NCBI RefSeq assembly: GCF_000499845.2
Contig: NC_023749.2
Location: 26,831,621 to 26,895,620 of the forward strand
DNA: 64,000 nt
Direction: 5' to 3'
Origin: Phaseolus vulgaris
Lineage: Eukaryota; Streptophyta; Magnoliopsida; Fabales; Fabaceae
A program made the position numbers and the translations under genes. A model generated the notes under the pieces. That model searched no databases. It saw nothing but the letters and a program-made list of their open reading frames with translations, and was not told the DNA's origin. Positions 53,474 to 63,769 of the stretch are shown here, one piece after another. Numbering within the stretch: the first letter of the stretch is position 1; each line of letters starts with the position of its first letter.

Positions 53474-54160
53474 AGATTTGATAACAAACTACATCTTTGA
53501 ATAAATTCAGAAAAACAGATTTGACAATTAATCTTTAACAAGTTTTTGCTAAGAGTTTTTGAGTTTTTCAAAGAGCTGAGATTGCTAAGAGTGTGTGATT
53601 GATCAAAGTTGTGTAATAGGATTCTGACTTGTATTGATTTCAGATTATCTTCTGTAACAAGTGTAATCCTTGTACTCTCTGTAAAGACAAGTTTCGTTTT
53701 TGTGTTTGCTAAGATTGGTTGTGTGTTCTTGAGGGGATCAAGATCAGCAATTTTGGTGTAGGTGTGTTGACCAAGGAGAGTGTGTTTCTTGAGGTGTTCA
53801 ATTCTCTTGGTTGTTGTGTAAGTGATCAAGGTGTGATTGCTTAGTGGATTTCCTCAGGGTTTCTGAGAAGACAGGATGTAGCTCTGGATTTGGAGTGAAC
53901 CAGTATAAATAACTATGTACAATATCTCTATCCCTATCTCTTTAAATTCAGTTTTGTCATTTGATAACTGGTATAAACAACCGATTGTTTTGGTAAAACA
54001 ACCGATTGTTTTTCAAGTATTGTGCTTTTGCTTTATGTTTTGAAAAACTGAATTCTTAATCAAGGTTTTCTTGAAGTATTTTCATTTTAGGCTTAAAAGT
54101 TTACGAAAATCTTTCTTAAACAATTCACCCCCCTCTCGTTTAAGGCCATATATTCTAACA
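53474..54160 (+). repeat. F 3' LTR, right part
   Basis: This begins with the second AGATT and runs to TATTCTAACA. It carries two more copies of the near-palindrome (53975-53990 and 53996-54012). Without G the LTR would be about 1144 bp. Confidence 0.8.
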
Positions 54161-54213
54161 TTAAGTTCTTTCTTCCTTCCATCTCCATTTCAATTTCGAA
54201 TCATGTTTTTAGC
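54161..54213. other. 53-bp island between F and H1
   Basis: This pyrimidine-rich stretch is the only sequence in the window that I cannot assign to an element. It starts with the presumed F duplication TTAAG and ends with TTAGC, the presumed H1 duplication. Confidence 0.5.
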
Positions 54214-55412
54214 TGTTCCGTCCGGTTGACCGGGACGTCTTCGTGCGCGACGTCAATCGTCAGCTAGGGACTCCTTCCCACTGGTTACCTGTGGATTCCT
54301 GCAAAAAAGAGGACAAAGAGGCGCCCTAGCGGCCGTTTGCACTCTGACGCTCAAGTCAGCCAGCAAGAAACACCAAAACTGTTCACCTACGTCTCTGAGC
54401 ACAGTGTATGGCACTCTGCAGGTGGTAAAAAAACTGTGTATTGTGTGTCTGTGTTCTCTCTCTCAGGCAAAGATATTCCCCAGTCCCTTGTCCGTAACCT
54501 TGAAGCACGAGCAAGCAACTAGAGAGTTCTGGTAATTTTGCCAAAAGTTCGAACCCTGTTTCCAACATTCTCAGCGCTATTTAAACTACCCAAGCATTTA
54601 AAGCGCCTTTAATTACAAATGTAACGCACTCAATCAGCGTATCTAATTAGAAAACGTAGCGCATTTAAGACGTTGAAACGCTTGGGAGCCATTATAGTAC
54701 CTGAATGCTCGAAACGGAAACTGTATTGAATGACTTTAATTACCTGGCACCTGACTAAAGGGTGTTTCTATTCTGACATGGCTATCGTACACGTGGAGGG
54801 CCTCACGACGCCGTGACCCCATCTGGGGGCGTTTCTGCCCATCTGGGGACGTTTCTACGTGTGAGTCCTCCTGCTTGGGAGTGCTACTGCGCTAGGGGTG
54901 ACTTTTTGGGTGCCAACTCATGCCCCCAATCATCTAGTCACTTACTTTGAGAGCGTATCTGCCCTCCTCTCGTACCCTGCACCTGTGTACCCTGGGCGTG
55001 ACCTTCCTCTTGGGTCGTATCTGTCCCAAAGGCGTCTCTGGGGCGGCAGGGGTACTTCACGAGTCAGGCTGCCCTATACTGGTGTTGTTACTATGGCCTT
55101 GAAGCCACCTTTCTCTCCTCTTTATTATTGTTCCCTGGTTATACAGGGTTTAGGGCCTTCCCACGGCGTCGCCCCCTCCATGGTCTTTCCTACCCATGGG
55201 TATCGAGGAGCCGCACAGTGATTGCCTTGACTTAATGATATTTGATCTTGGCGACGCCCTGGTTGGGCGACGCCTTCACTTAGGCGACGCCTTGTCTTGG
55301 CGATGCTGGCACTTGGCGTCTCTCCACCTAGGCGACGCCCTGCGTTGACTTTGACTCTCCGGGCGTTGACTTTGACCTTGACTTAGTCAACGCCCGGATA
55401 CGGGATGGTACA
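54214..55412 (-). repeat. H1 3' LTR
   Basis: TGTACCATCC (55412) to GGAACA (54214) on the minus strand, 1199 bp, the same family as the solo LTR at 6874. A cluster of GGCGACGCC dyads lies at about 55245-55345. Confidence 0.9.
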
Positions 55413-55428
55413 CAAGCCCCCCAGTCTT
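55413..55428 (-). other. H1 polypurine tract
   Basis: AAGACTGGGGGGCTTG on the minus strand, identical to that of G. Confidence 0.8.
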
Positions 55429-56137
55429 AAGCCGAAGACTTGTCTTCAGCGCAAAGACTAAGGCCTCGCCCACGCCGTCCACGTGCCATCCTGTTGACGT
55501 GTCATTCCCTGCTGACTCAACAATTCTTCGAATTACTGACGTGACACTTTCTGAACCACAGGGGTGTTCTTAATGGCTGATTGGACATCCTCTGAAGCGG
55601 GAAAAATAATGCCCTTTGGGGCTACGCTTAATCGCGTGCCACGTGGTTCATCGTGCGGTCATCTTTAAGAACCTCTTGCGCTCCCCTTGAGCGCTTAATC
55701 CTGCAACACGTGGCACCATCGCACGGTCATTGTTTGTTGTCCCTCGCGCTTCTCGTAACGTTTAAGTTACCCAAACCCCGCGCTTGCAACCACTGTTACA
55801 TCCACTTTCTTTGCCCTTCCTCACTGGTCATCTTCTCTGAATCCCTTCTCTCGCGACCCCTGCTCATTCGTGCTTCCGCTCTCCTCGCCCTTCATCCCCC
55901 CAAAGGTACGGTTTTCCTCCTCCTTGATGATTTTCTTCACTGCATGAACTGCCTGGGACTGTCCACATTACTGCATTCCTTTGGATACCGTTTGTATGTT
56001 TCTTCGTTCCTCTCGTTCCCCTTTGTTCTCGTGTGGGTAGGGTTCTCCTAGGATTCTTCCATTTTTTCCCCTTTTCTTCTCCCAACCCCTTTTCTCTGAA
56101 CCCTTTCTTTTTCTTTTGATCTTCAGCTCTGTCACCG
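55429..56137 (+). promoter_or_regulatory. Upstream region of the H1 antisense gene
   Basis: Noncoding, with CACGTG boxes at 55480, 55640 and 55707 and a pyrimidine-rich stretch directly before the aORF1 ATG. Short frames here are unconserved. Confidence 0.5.
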
Positions 56138-56921
56138 ATGGCGAAAACTAAGACCGCCGCGCCTCCCCCGCTCCCCAAGTCTTATTATAAGGGCGAATAC
56201 GACTGGGGCCCGGACGATCTTCTCAACGAATGCTCCCTCCTAAACTCTGTTGAGGACGTGGAGGCTCACAGGGGGGACCCTGCGCTTTATAATTTCAACG
56301 CCTTTCATAAAAATCACGACTCCCAAGTCCTGGTATGCTGGGTGCGACCTGGGATGCCCGTTTGTGCGGACTCAAAGGATACTGGGGGAAGCCCCTTCTT
56401 CTTCCTTTATCAGATGGTACTCAAGAGAGTGGGCCTGCGTCTGCCCCTTACTTCCTTCGAGAAAGAAGTGCTTACAGAGATAAACACCGCCCCAGCCCAG
56501 CTCCACCCCAACAGCTGGGCTTTCGTAAGGGGGTTTCAGATTCTCTACGGATATCTAGGTGTTCCCCCTTCTGTAGACGTTTTTCTTCACATTTTCGAGG
56601 TAAAGAAACAGGGGAAAAGCCTTTGGATGAGCTTTTCTGGCGTCGCCGGGCGCATCATCCTTACGCTCTTCCAAAATTCGTTCAAAGGATGGAAAGGGAA
56701 ATTCTTCAAAGTACGTGCGACCAAGCGCGATCCTACCATCCTAGAGGGCTTTCCCCTATACTGGACGGATAAGCCCATAACCATGAAGGCCCTGGCTTTG
56801 GATGAGCTTACCCCCTCCGACCGGGACGTGTGCAAAGCCTTGGCGGGACTGGGGGTAGTCTTCGATACTGCCAAACTCATCGCGAACGAATTCAACGCCC
56901 ATGGGCTTTCTACCTACTCTG
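56138..56921 (+). CDS. aORF1 of H1: antisense gypsy-type transposon protein, exon 1
   Basis: Exon 1, about 261 codons, starts at 56138 (MAKTKTAAPPPLP). It is the most diverged of the five copies: EYDWGPDDLLNE, MPVCADSKDTGGSPF, VLTEINTAPAQLHPNSWAFVRGF, SVDVFLHIFEVKKQGKSLW, TLFQNSFKGWKGKFFKV and LEGFPLYW. It ends YS at the donor CTACTCTG|GTATCT; without splicing it stops at 56935. The frame is fully open. It lies on the strand opposite to the H1 element itself and would be made from a promoter next to the 3' LTR. Confidence 0.82.
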
Positions 56922-57044
56922 GTATCTGCCCTTGATTGTTTATAATGCATTAGCTGTTGTGGTTATCTGCGTGTGTCTGGCCATAGAATTTCCCTTCTGC
57001 TTTATCTGAACTAACCTTTACTCTACTATTTTTCGCTGCTGCAG
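56922..57044 (+). other. Predicted intron of the H1 antisense gene
   Basis: Donor GTATCT at 56922; T-rich tract and acceptor CTGCTGCAG at 57044; 123 nt, phase 1. Confidence 0.72.
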
Positions 57045-58297
57045 GTTCAGTGATGACTTCCTCGAGGCGGCTCGCTCTTGCCAAATTTTTGAAGAAGGAA
57101 AAATCTACCAAAGAGGGTGGGGACGCCGTCGCCTCTGACGTGCCCACCGTCGCTTCCCTGCCGATTCCTCCACCGTCTGCTTCTCCTCCTCCTATTGCAG
57201 CGGTTCCATTAGCCATGGCGTCGAGCCCTGCCTCAGCACGCCCTAACAAAGGGAAAAGGGTGTTCATAGTAGATTCTGACAGCGAAGACTCGGGTACTGC
57301 CCTGGTTTCCCATAAGAGGAGGGCTACGGGTCTCCCCGCCTCACCCGCCGCGCCCCTCGTCGATGGGAACTCTCTTAGGGACGATCCTCCTAGTGCCACC
57401 TCACCGCCACCTCCACCAGCCCACGAGGAGCGAGAGGAAAGGATTGACTCGGTTCCCTCGCCTTCGCCGTTGCCGCATCGTGACGGAGCTGAGGCCTCAG
57501 ACTCCGCCCCTCCTGTATCAGTCCCTGGCTCGACTTCTCACAAACCCCGGATTCCTCGCCCCATTCATAGGGAGTTGACGCAGGACTTCACCGAAGGAAT
57601 GTCGCCGACTGACCCTCAAAAGGGGGGAGGCATGCCTTATTATATGGGGGCATTCCTGGCGGTGGCAATCAAGTGGCGCACTCAGGCTCGAAACGCTATC
57701 AAAGGGAGGGAGGCTCTCCGCAAGCTGAGACAAGAGGTGGGGGCGTTGAAGGAGGAGAAACAAAACTGGGGACTCAAGGAGGAAGCTTCCCAATCTCTGC
57801 TAAAACTGGCCCATGAGGGCAGGGAGGGAGCTGAGGCGTACGCGCGAGAACTAGAACAGGCGCATGCCGCTCAACTAGCCCAGCTCACCTCCTACCAAAT
57901 CCAAAACATTGGCCTCCAAGAGGCGGCTCTTACATCCGAAGTGCAGCAAAGAAAACTTGATGAGTTGGATGCTGCTTGGAGGCAGAAGCTAGGTGAGAGA
58001 GAGGACACCTTGGCTGCGAAGGTTGAAGCTTTGAGCCTTCTCCAAGCCGAGGCTAACAAGCTCCGCGTGGAGAAGGAATTTCTGGAAAAGCAATTGACAT
58101 CCAAGGATTCTAGGATTACGGAACTAGAGGGAGAGATCCAAGAACTGACTGGGGAGATGGCGCGGGCGTTTGAAGAGGGCTTCCAAGAGGCTCTGACCCA
58201 GGCGTCCTGCGAGAACCCTGGCATCAATATTTCGAACTGCGACCCCACACACCATGTCGTCGACGGGAAGGTCGTGCCCATGGACTTGGATGACTGA
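57045..58297 (+). CDS. aORF2 of H1: antisense coiled-coil protein, exon 2
   Basis: Exon 2, about 417 codons, reads GSVMTSSRRLALAKFLKKEK after the splice site. Then come a Pro/Ser/Ala-rich segment, NKGKRVFIVDSDSEDS followed by KRR (hydrophobic core plus acidic serines, as in D), a second low-complexity region and PYYMGAFLAVAIKWRTQAR, a conserved block before the coiled coil that D also has (YYMGAFMSCAHSWDTQAR). A coiled coil covers roughly residues 225-375, and the end is HHVVDGKVVPMDLDD. Intact, and the best match to D among the copies. The paired hydrophobic-acidic motif resembles a SUMO-interaction site; this is inference. Confidence 0.8.
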
Positions 58298-58745
58298 ACC
58301 GCTGTCTCTCACCCGCCACCTTCACCTTCAAGCTTAATTCCTTTATACTTTACCTTTGCTTTTGACTCTCTCTGTTAAACTTGTAATTCTTTGAACCATC
58401 CGTACTCTTGTTACAAATCTGGGTGTTCGTATGATTGCTTTTGTGCCTTCGCGATATAAAATTATGCTTGTGTGATCTTATCCTCGTTCTTTGCCTTCGC
58501 GTGCTTCGGTTGTTTTGTTTGTATTATACTCGCTTCTTTCGCTTCGTTGGGTGGCCTTGTAGGCCAGGGAAAGGTCACGTGCCAATGCCCACGCCCATGG
58601 AGAGGCTCACCCAGTGAAGCCGTATCGTCCACGGGGTGTCTCTAACACCGTGACGGTCCTTCCCTTGATCCCTAGCACCCGACGCCCACGCTTAAGGAGA
58701 GGCCTGCTACAGCAGCGCCGTATCGTCCTCGGGTGTCTGAAACGC
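58298..58745 (-). other. H1 spacer with two D-type hairpin units
   Basis: It is homologous to the D spacer 16513-16680. On the + strand the arms are CCATGGA/TCCACGG (58595, 58628) and CTTAAGGA/TCCTCGGG (58691, 58726), with loops of 26 and 27 nt. In the element sense strand the first is fully paired with one G-U; the second has two mismatches. Confidence 0.65.
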
Positions 58746-59126
58746 CGAGTGTTCTGAGAGGGGGTCGTTCCCTCTATGGTCTTTCCTTCCCATAGGTATC
58801 AGGGAACGCCCTGCCAGCGATTCGCTGGCGTTTTGGCGATCCCGCCTCCCTCCACAGTCTTTCCTACCTGTGGGTCTCAGGGATGCGACGCCAGTAACTA
58901 ACTTCACCTTCTTCGACTTCGTCTCCCTCCACAGTTTTTCCTACCTGTGGGTATCGAGGAGGCAAACTCGCTGATATTTTGGTGGGCGACGCCTGCGACG
59001 TCTCAGGCTGGCATCGTCCTTTATGTCATTCCAGGCGACGCCTCGGGCGTCTCATGCCAGCGTCGCCTTGGGCGTCGTCCCTACCTTGATATTGACTTTG
59101 ACCTTGGGCTTGGTCGACGCCTGGGG
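58746..59126 (-). repeat. Diverged LTR-like remnant of H2
   Basis: It resembles the last 300-400 bp of the H1 LTR on the + strand: CCTCCA-GTCTTTCCTACC repeats, GGCGACGCC dyads and GACTTTGACCTTG near the end (GCCTGGGGACA). The terminal GGTACA is not recognisable and no purine tract follows, so the boundary is approximate. Confidence 0.4.
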
Positions 59127-59639
59127 ACAGTGAAGAGCTCAAGGCCCTTCCCGTATCTTCCACGAGGCGCTTCTTGTATAGCTGATGGGACGTTCAGTCA
59201 TTCGACTTGATCCACGTGGCGCTTCCTGTATGGCTGATGGGACATCCAGTCATTCGATTTGATCTTGACTCCTACTGTGCCCCTGATCCCCTTTCGACGG
59301 CGCATCGTACCATCAGGTATTCTATTGATACGACGTGTTCTGAGTTTAACCAGGGATGCCAGGGCCACCCTTCCATCTGCTGCCACGTGGCTCGATCGTG
59401 CGGTGCATCCATTCGCGTCGTTTGGCGCTCTACCCGCTTTATTTAACTCTTCAAACTCTGAAACTATCCTCATCATTTTTTCACTCTTCATAACCTACTT
59501 ACGTTCTCTCTTCTTGCACCCTTCCTTCTTGCACCCTTTCTTTTCTCACGAAGGGTTCTTCCAGCCTTCGCTCCCATCGTTCGACTCCTGCATTTTCGGC
59601 GGGCCACACGCCTTTGACGATCCCAGATCTTGTTAAAGA
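59127..59639 (+). promoter_or_regulatory. Upstream region of the H2 antisense gene
   Basis: Noncoding, with CACGTG boxes at 59213-59218 and 59384-59389. Two imperfect copies of a segment ending GCTGATGGGACRTYCAGTC occur at about 59170-59205 and 59220-59262. Confidence 0.5.
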
Positions 59640-60407
59640 ATGTCCTCTCATGCTGCCTCTCCCAGGGTCAGTCCCAGGGACCTGTACCCTTGGGCTTCGA
59701 GTGAACTTCTTGACGAATGTTCATGCTTGCTTGCTACCAGGGCCATAAGGGAACACAAAGGGGATTCGTGTTCCTATGATCACCGGGCCTTCGCGAGGAG
59801 GCATGACGACGACATTGCTGTGCTCCCTTGCACTCTAGGGGAGCCAGTATGCGGAGACGAACGGGCCAACGAAGGGGTCCCTTTCTTTTACTTTTACCAG
59901 GTGGTGTTCAAGACCATCGGAGTGCGCCTACCCTTCTCCTAGTTCGAGAAAGAACTGCTGACGGAGATCAACGTTGCTCCGGCCCAGTTATACCCCAACA
60001 GCTGGGCCTTTGTCAAAGCCTTCGACATTCTCTTCGGGTTTCTGGGTTGTGCACCCTCGGTTGACCTCTTTCTTCACTTCTTTGAGGTGAAGAGGCAGAG
60101 ACACAACCTCTGGGTAACTCTCAGTAATGTACCCGGGAGAGTTCTCTTCACACCCTTCCAAAACTCGTTCACCGGGTGGAAAGGCCGGTTCTTCAAGATC
60201 TGCTGCACTGACCTTGTTCCCGACGCTCTGGATGGGTTTCCACTGTACTAGGTGAGAGAGGCGAGGGCCCTCAAAACCAAACCCTTCAAGAAGCTGGCTC
60301 CAAGTGATCAAATAGCTTGTCGGATTCTTGCTGAGGCGGGAGGTTTTGACTCTGCCACTTTGATCAGCCTGGAGTTCAACGCTGGGACTCTCGAAAAGTA
60401 CATATAA
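59640..60407 (+). pseudogene. aORF1 of H2: antisense transposon protein, two stops
   Basis: Starts at 59640 (MSSHAASPRVSP) and is closest to D: DLYPWASSELLDE, PVCGDERANEGVPF, LLTEINVAPAQLYPNSWAFVKAF, SVDLFLHFFEVK, FQNSFTGWKGRFFKI and LDGFPLY. TAG at 59941-59943 interrupts LPFS-FEKE and TAG at 60249-60251 replaces the Trp of FPLYW. The end reads LEKYI and then TAA; compared with the other copies the GT donor has been lost by a two-base deletion, so splicing at the usual place is not possible. Confidence 0.75.
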
Positions 60408-60502
60408 GAGTCACTGCCTTAGAAACTTTGGCCTTTATCGCTTTCCAAACGTGCATGCCTTGCTTCATGGCATCTCTGACACATTTATCTCCCTTGGTGC
60501 AG

Positions 60503-60603
60503 GTTCGAAAATAAACCAAGAAAGGAGGACACGGCTTACTCGAGCTCTGCGGGCTGGGATTAGGGCTTCGTCTTCTTCCAGTGATGACTCTGATGGCCAC
60601 TGA
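60503..60603 (+). CDS. aORF2 of H2: shortened exon 2
   Basis: After a good acceptor (CTTGGTGCAG, ending 60502) the frame reads GSKINQERRTRLTRALRAG and stops after 33 codons (SSSDDSDGH). The start resembles exon 2 of D (DSKMDRQRRLRLAQVL). The Pro-rich part, coiled coil and VVDG end are missing, so this is either a truncated gene or a short natural form. Confidence is limited by the length. Confidence 0.5.
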
Positions 60604-60928
60604 AAAGTGGCTCTTTTGTGACTTGCATGAGTTGTAATATTTGCCCTATTTGCGTTACTTCCATTGTATCGAACATTGCTTGTAACACTTTTGCAACGTC
60701 ACTTTACTCTGCATACGTTTTGCATATTGTGCGCTTTCCTTCGCCCTGTTCATCAACTTCGCCTGCCTCCATCCAGGCGACGCCTTCTTTCTTGGCGACG
60801 CCTTCCTTCTTGGCGACGCCTTCTTTCTTGGCGACGCCTTCTCTTGGCGACGCCTTACATTACTTCAAACAGAGAAAGATAAAGGCTGAAAACCAAGGCA
60901 CTTCTGTTTCTCAAACTGGTTTTACCTT
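60604..60928 (+). repeat. H2 spacer with GGCGACGCC repeats
   Basis: About five copies of CTTGGCGACGCCTTCTTT-type units lie at 60775-60855. The remainder is T-rich and noncoding. Confidence 0.75.
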
Positions 60929-60982
60929 TTATTTGGGTGACCTCATTAAAAAACCCCCGAGAGGGAAAAAGAGCGTCCCCTT
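60929..60982 (-). other. Conserved post-pol block (H2)
   Basis: On the minus strand: GGGGACGCTC, a T run, CCCT-CTCG-GGGG, TTTTTTAATGAGGTCACCC and AAATAAA. Closest to D. Confidence 0.6.
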
Positions 60983-61014
60983 CAACTAAAGTGTTACATA
61001 ATTGCTTACATAAG

Positions 61015-63769
61015 TCAACTGAAGTAAAATTTTAAATTGGATGCATTCCAACTGCGTGGGATGGGACCCCCCTCCAAGGTCTCTAGGTTGTATGAACCGT
61101 TGCCCTTAGCCTCAGTAATTCTGAAGGGTCCGGTCCACTTAGGAGACAGTTTATTCTCCAACTCGTATGGGTGGGCCTTTCTCATAACCAGGTCGCCAAT
61201 CTGAAACTGCCGCGGCTTTACCTTAGAGTTGTATTGTCGCTCTACTCTTCTCTTTACTGCTTCCGCTTTGATTCTGGCTTCTTCTCTGGCCTCGTCTAGT
61301 AGATCCAGGTTTACCCGCCTCTCTTCATTGGACTCCTCCGCCACAAAGTTTTGAAAACGTGGCGAGCTCTCATGTATTTCTACCGGAATCATCGCGTCCG
61401 ACCCATACACCAAACTGAAAGGCGTCTCCATAGTAGAGGATTGGGGCGTGGTTTGATATGCCCATACGATTCTTGGTACCTCTTCCGCCCACGCCCCTTT
61501 GGCTTTCTCTAACCTTCTTTTTAACCCCCTCAGCAGAACTCTGTTTGCTGACTCCACTTGTCCGTTGGTCTGGGGCTGTTCAACCGATGCGAACACCTGT
61601 TTGATTCCTACCTCAGCGCACAGATTTCTCAACTGCTGGCTGGCAAACTAGGTCCCATTATCGGATATCAAGCGTCTGGGTACGCCAAAGCGGCACACAA
61701 TGTTCTTCCACACAAAATGTTGTACCTTATGCGCAGTGATCTGTGCTACGGGCTCTGCCTCTATCCACTTAGTGAAGTATTCGATGGCGACGATCAGATA
61801 CTTCATCTGCCTGATTGCCAGTGGGAACGGGCCCAGGATGTCGATTCCCCATGTATGGAAAGGCCACGGGCTGTATATGGATCGCAATTCTTCTGGCGGC
61901 GCCTTGTGCCAGTCGGCGTGCTTTTGGCATTGCCTGCACCGCTGGGGCGTGTCGTGCGCAGTCCTCTTTCACTGTTGGCCAGAAGAAACCTGCGCGTATT
62001 ACCTTGGAGGCTAGGGATCTTCCCCCTACATGGCTCCCGCAGATGCCTTCGTGTAGCTCCGCCATTATCCTGGTGCACTCGTCGCCACTGACGCATGTTA
62101 GGATAGGGTGAGTGAAACCGTGCCTGAACAGCACCCCATCCACCAAAGTATATCTTGCGGCATTTCTTTTGACTTTTTACCCTCTTCAGGCTCCACTGGG
62201 AGAGCCCCATCCGCCAGGTATCGCTTGTAGGGCGTCATCCAGGTGTCTCCCTTGGCCAAAACGCATACCTGCATCTGCTCTCCATCGGGCACGCCCGCGT
62301 ACATGCTGATGCGGGGCGCCCTCTGCGTATCTTGGGTCAAAGAGCAATGACTCCTCGGCCTTCCCCTTGATGTATAAATCTGGAGGACATCCACCTGTTG
62401 TCTTCCACGAATCTACGCGGAGCTTTGAGAGTCTCTTGGATCACTGTCCTCTGTCTACCCCCCTTGCCTGAGCTAGCCAGCTTTGCAAGCAGGTCAGCTC
62501 TGGCATTCTGCTCCCTCAGGACATGTATCAGCTCAAGAGCGTTGAATGCTCCCTTCAACAACTGGACGTATTTCAAATACGCCGCCATCTGTGGGTCCTT
62601 CGCCTGGAACTCACCCGACACCTGCCCCGTAATCAGTTGGGAGTCGCTCTTCACCATGAGGTTCTGCGCGCCCATCTCCTTGTCCAGGAGCATTCCTGCT
62701 ATCAGGGCTTCGTATTCTGCCTGATTGTTACCTGCCTTGAAGGCGAAGCGCAGGGCCTGCTCGATCAGTATGCCGTCGGGTCCTTCCAAGACTATTCCCG
62801 CACCGCTCCTTGTTGGTTGGAAGAGCCATCAACCGAGAGCAGCCACTGCGAACCCACTTCCACCTCTTGCTCACCTCCGGGCGAAAGTTCCGCTATAAAA
62901 TCTGTGTAGACCTGCCCTTTGATGGATCCTCTAGGCTCATACTGGATGTCGAATTCTGACAGTTCTACCGCCCAGTGCACCATTCTTCCCGCCACATCAG
63001 GCTTCTGCAGCACTTTCTGTATAGGGAGGTTGGTCATCACCACCACCGTAAAGCTGTGGAAGTAATGACGGAGCCTCTGGCAGAAAATACTACCGCTAGC
63101 GCCGCCTTCTCTAGCGCTTGGTACCTCGTCTCAGCTCCCTGTAATGCCTTGCTTACAAAATAGATGGGCTTCTGACTCTGGTCCTGCTCCTCGACTAACA
63201 CAGAACTGATGGCCCGCTCCGTTACAGTAAATATAACCGGAGGGGCACGCCCGCTACCGGCTGCAGAGGACCGGTGGCGTCGCCAGGTACTCCTTCAGCT
63301 TAATGAAAGTCGCTTCGCATTCATCAGTCCATGCAAAGCAACTGTTTCTCTAGAGGCACTGGAAATATGGGTGCCCCTTCTCTCCTCTGGCGGAAACAAA
63401 CCTCGAGAGCGCCGCCATCCGCCCTGTCAGCTGTTGCACCTCCTTTACCGACGTCGGGCTTCGCATGGCGATAATCGCCGCTTATTTGTCAAGGTTCGCC
63501 TCTATCCCCCTCTCTGTGAGCATAAAACCCAAGAACTTACCGGCCTCTACCCCGAAAACGCACTTCCAGGGTTTAACTTGAGGCGGTACTTGGATATTGT
63601 GACGAACAACTCCTCCAGGTCCGCCATGTGCTGCGCCCTATTCTGCGACGCCACCACCATGTCGTCTACATAGGCGTACACATTCCTCCCGAGCATTGGC
63701 GCCAGGACCTTGTCCATTAACCTTTGGTACGTGGCGCCCGCATTTTTCAGCCCAAAAGGCATCACCTTT
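61015..63769 (-). pseudogene. pol: Tat pol of H2 (partial RT to integrase), frameshifted
   Basis: The minus strand enters RT at KVMPFGLKNAGATYQR (63769) with YVDDMVVAS, then frameshifts near 63555 (KLNPG). Between 63550 and 63050 the RT end and first RNase H are in broken frames. The archaeal-type RNase H is readable in two frames: WLLSVDGSSNQQG and then NNQAEYEALIAGM, KSDSQLITGQ. The integrase zinc region (LHEGICGSHVGGRS, FFWPTVKED) is followed by a frameshift near 61950, then WGIDILGPFP, SDNGT, a TAG in place of Gln (about 61648-61650), GQVESANR and the C-terminal LSPKWTGPFR, ending NLKFYFS. It closely matches D pol. Not functional. Confidence 0.88.

Larger units (their letters stand above)
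40677..54160 (+). mobile_element. F: 3' end of a Ty1/copia element, split by G
   Basis: F survives as 284 bp of internal sequence, a polypurine tract (TAGGGGGAGAT, 40950-40960) and a 3' LTR that begins TGTTGAACC at 40961, is cut by G (41423-53473) and ends TATTCTAACA at 54160. The AGGGGGAGATTGTTG junction is typical of Ty1/copia elements of the SIRE type. No copia coding sequence is left, since D occupies the interior. TTAAG (54161-54165) would be the right target duplication; the partner is outside the window. Confidence 0.75.
54214..58745 (-). mobile_element. H1: 3' part of a minus-strand Tat element
   Basis: The pieces are a 3' LTR (54214-55412), a purine tract (55413-55428), the antisense genes reading on the + strand (56138-58297) and the start of the spacer with hairpins. 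Where pol should follow, the sequence instead passes into an LTR-like remnant and a second set of antisense genes (H2). H1 and H2 therefore look like a fusion of two elements. Confidence 0.75.

Noticed and set aside
54161..54213. Possible host gene fragment between F and H1
   Set aside because: Only 53 bp, pyrimidine rich, with no coding or RNA-gene signal. It is simply unassigned.
61558..62111. + strand frames over H2 integrase
   Set aside because: Complement of the readable integrase segments on the minus strand.
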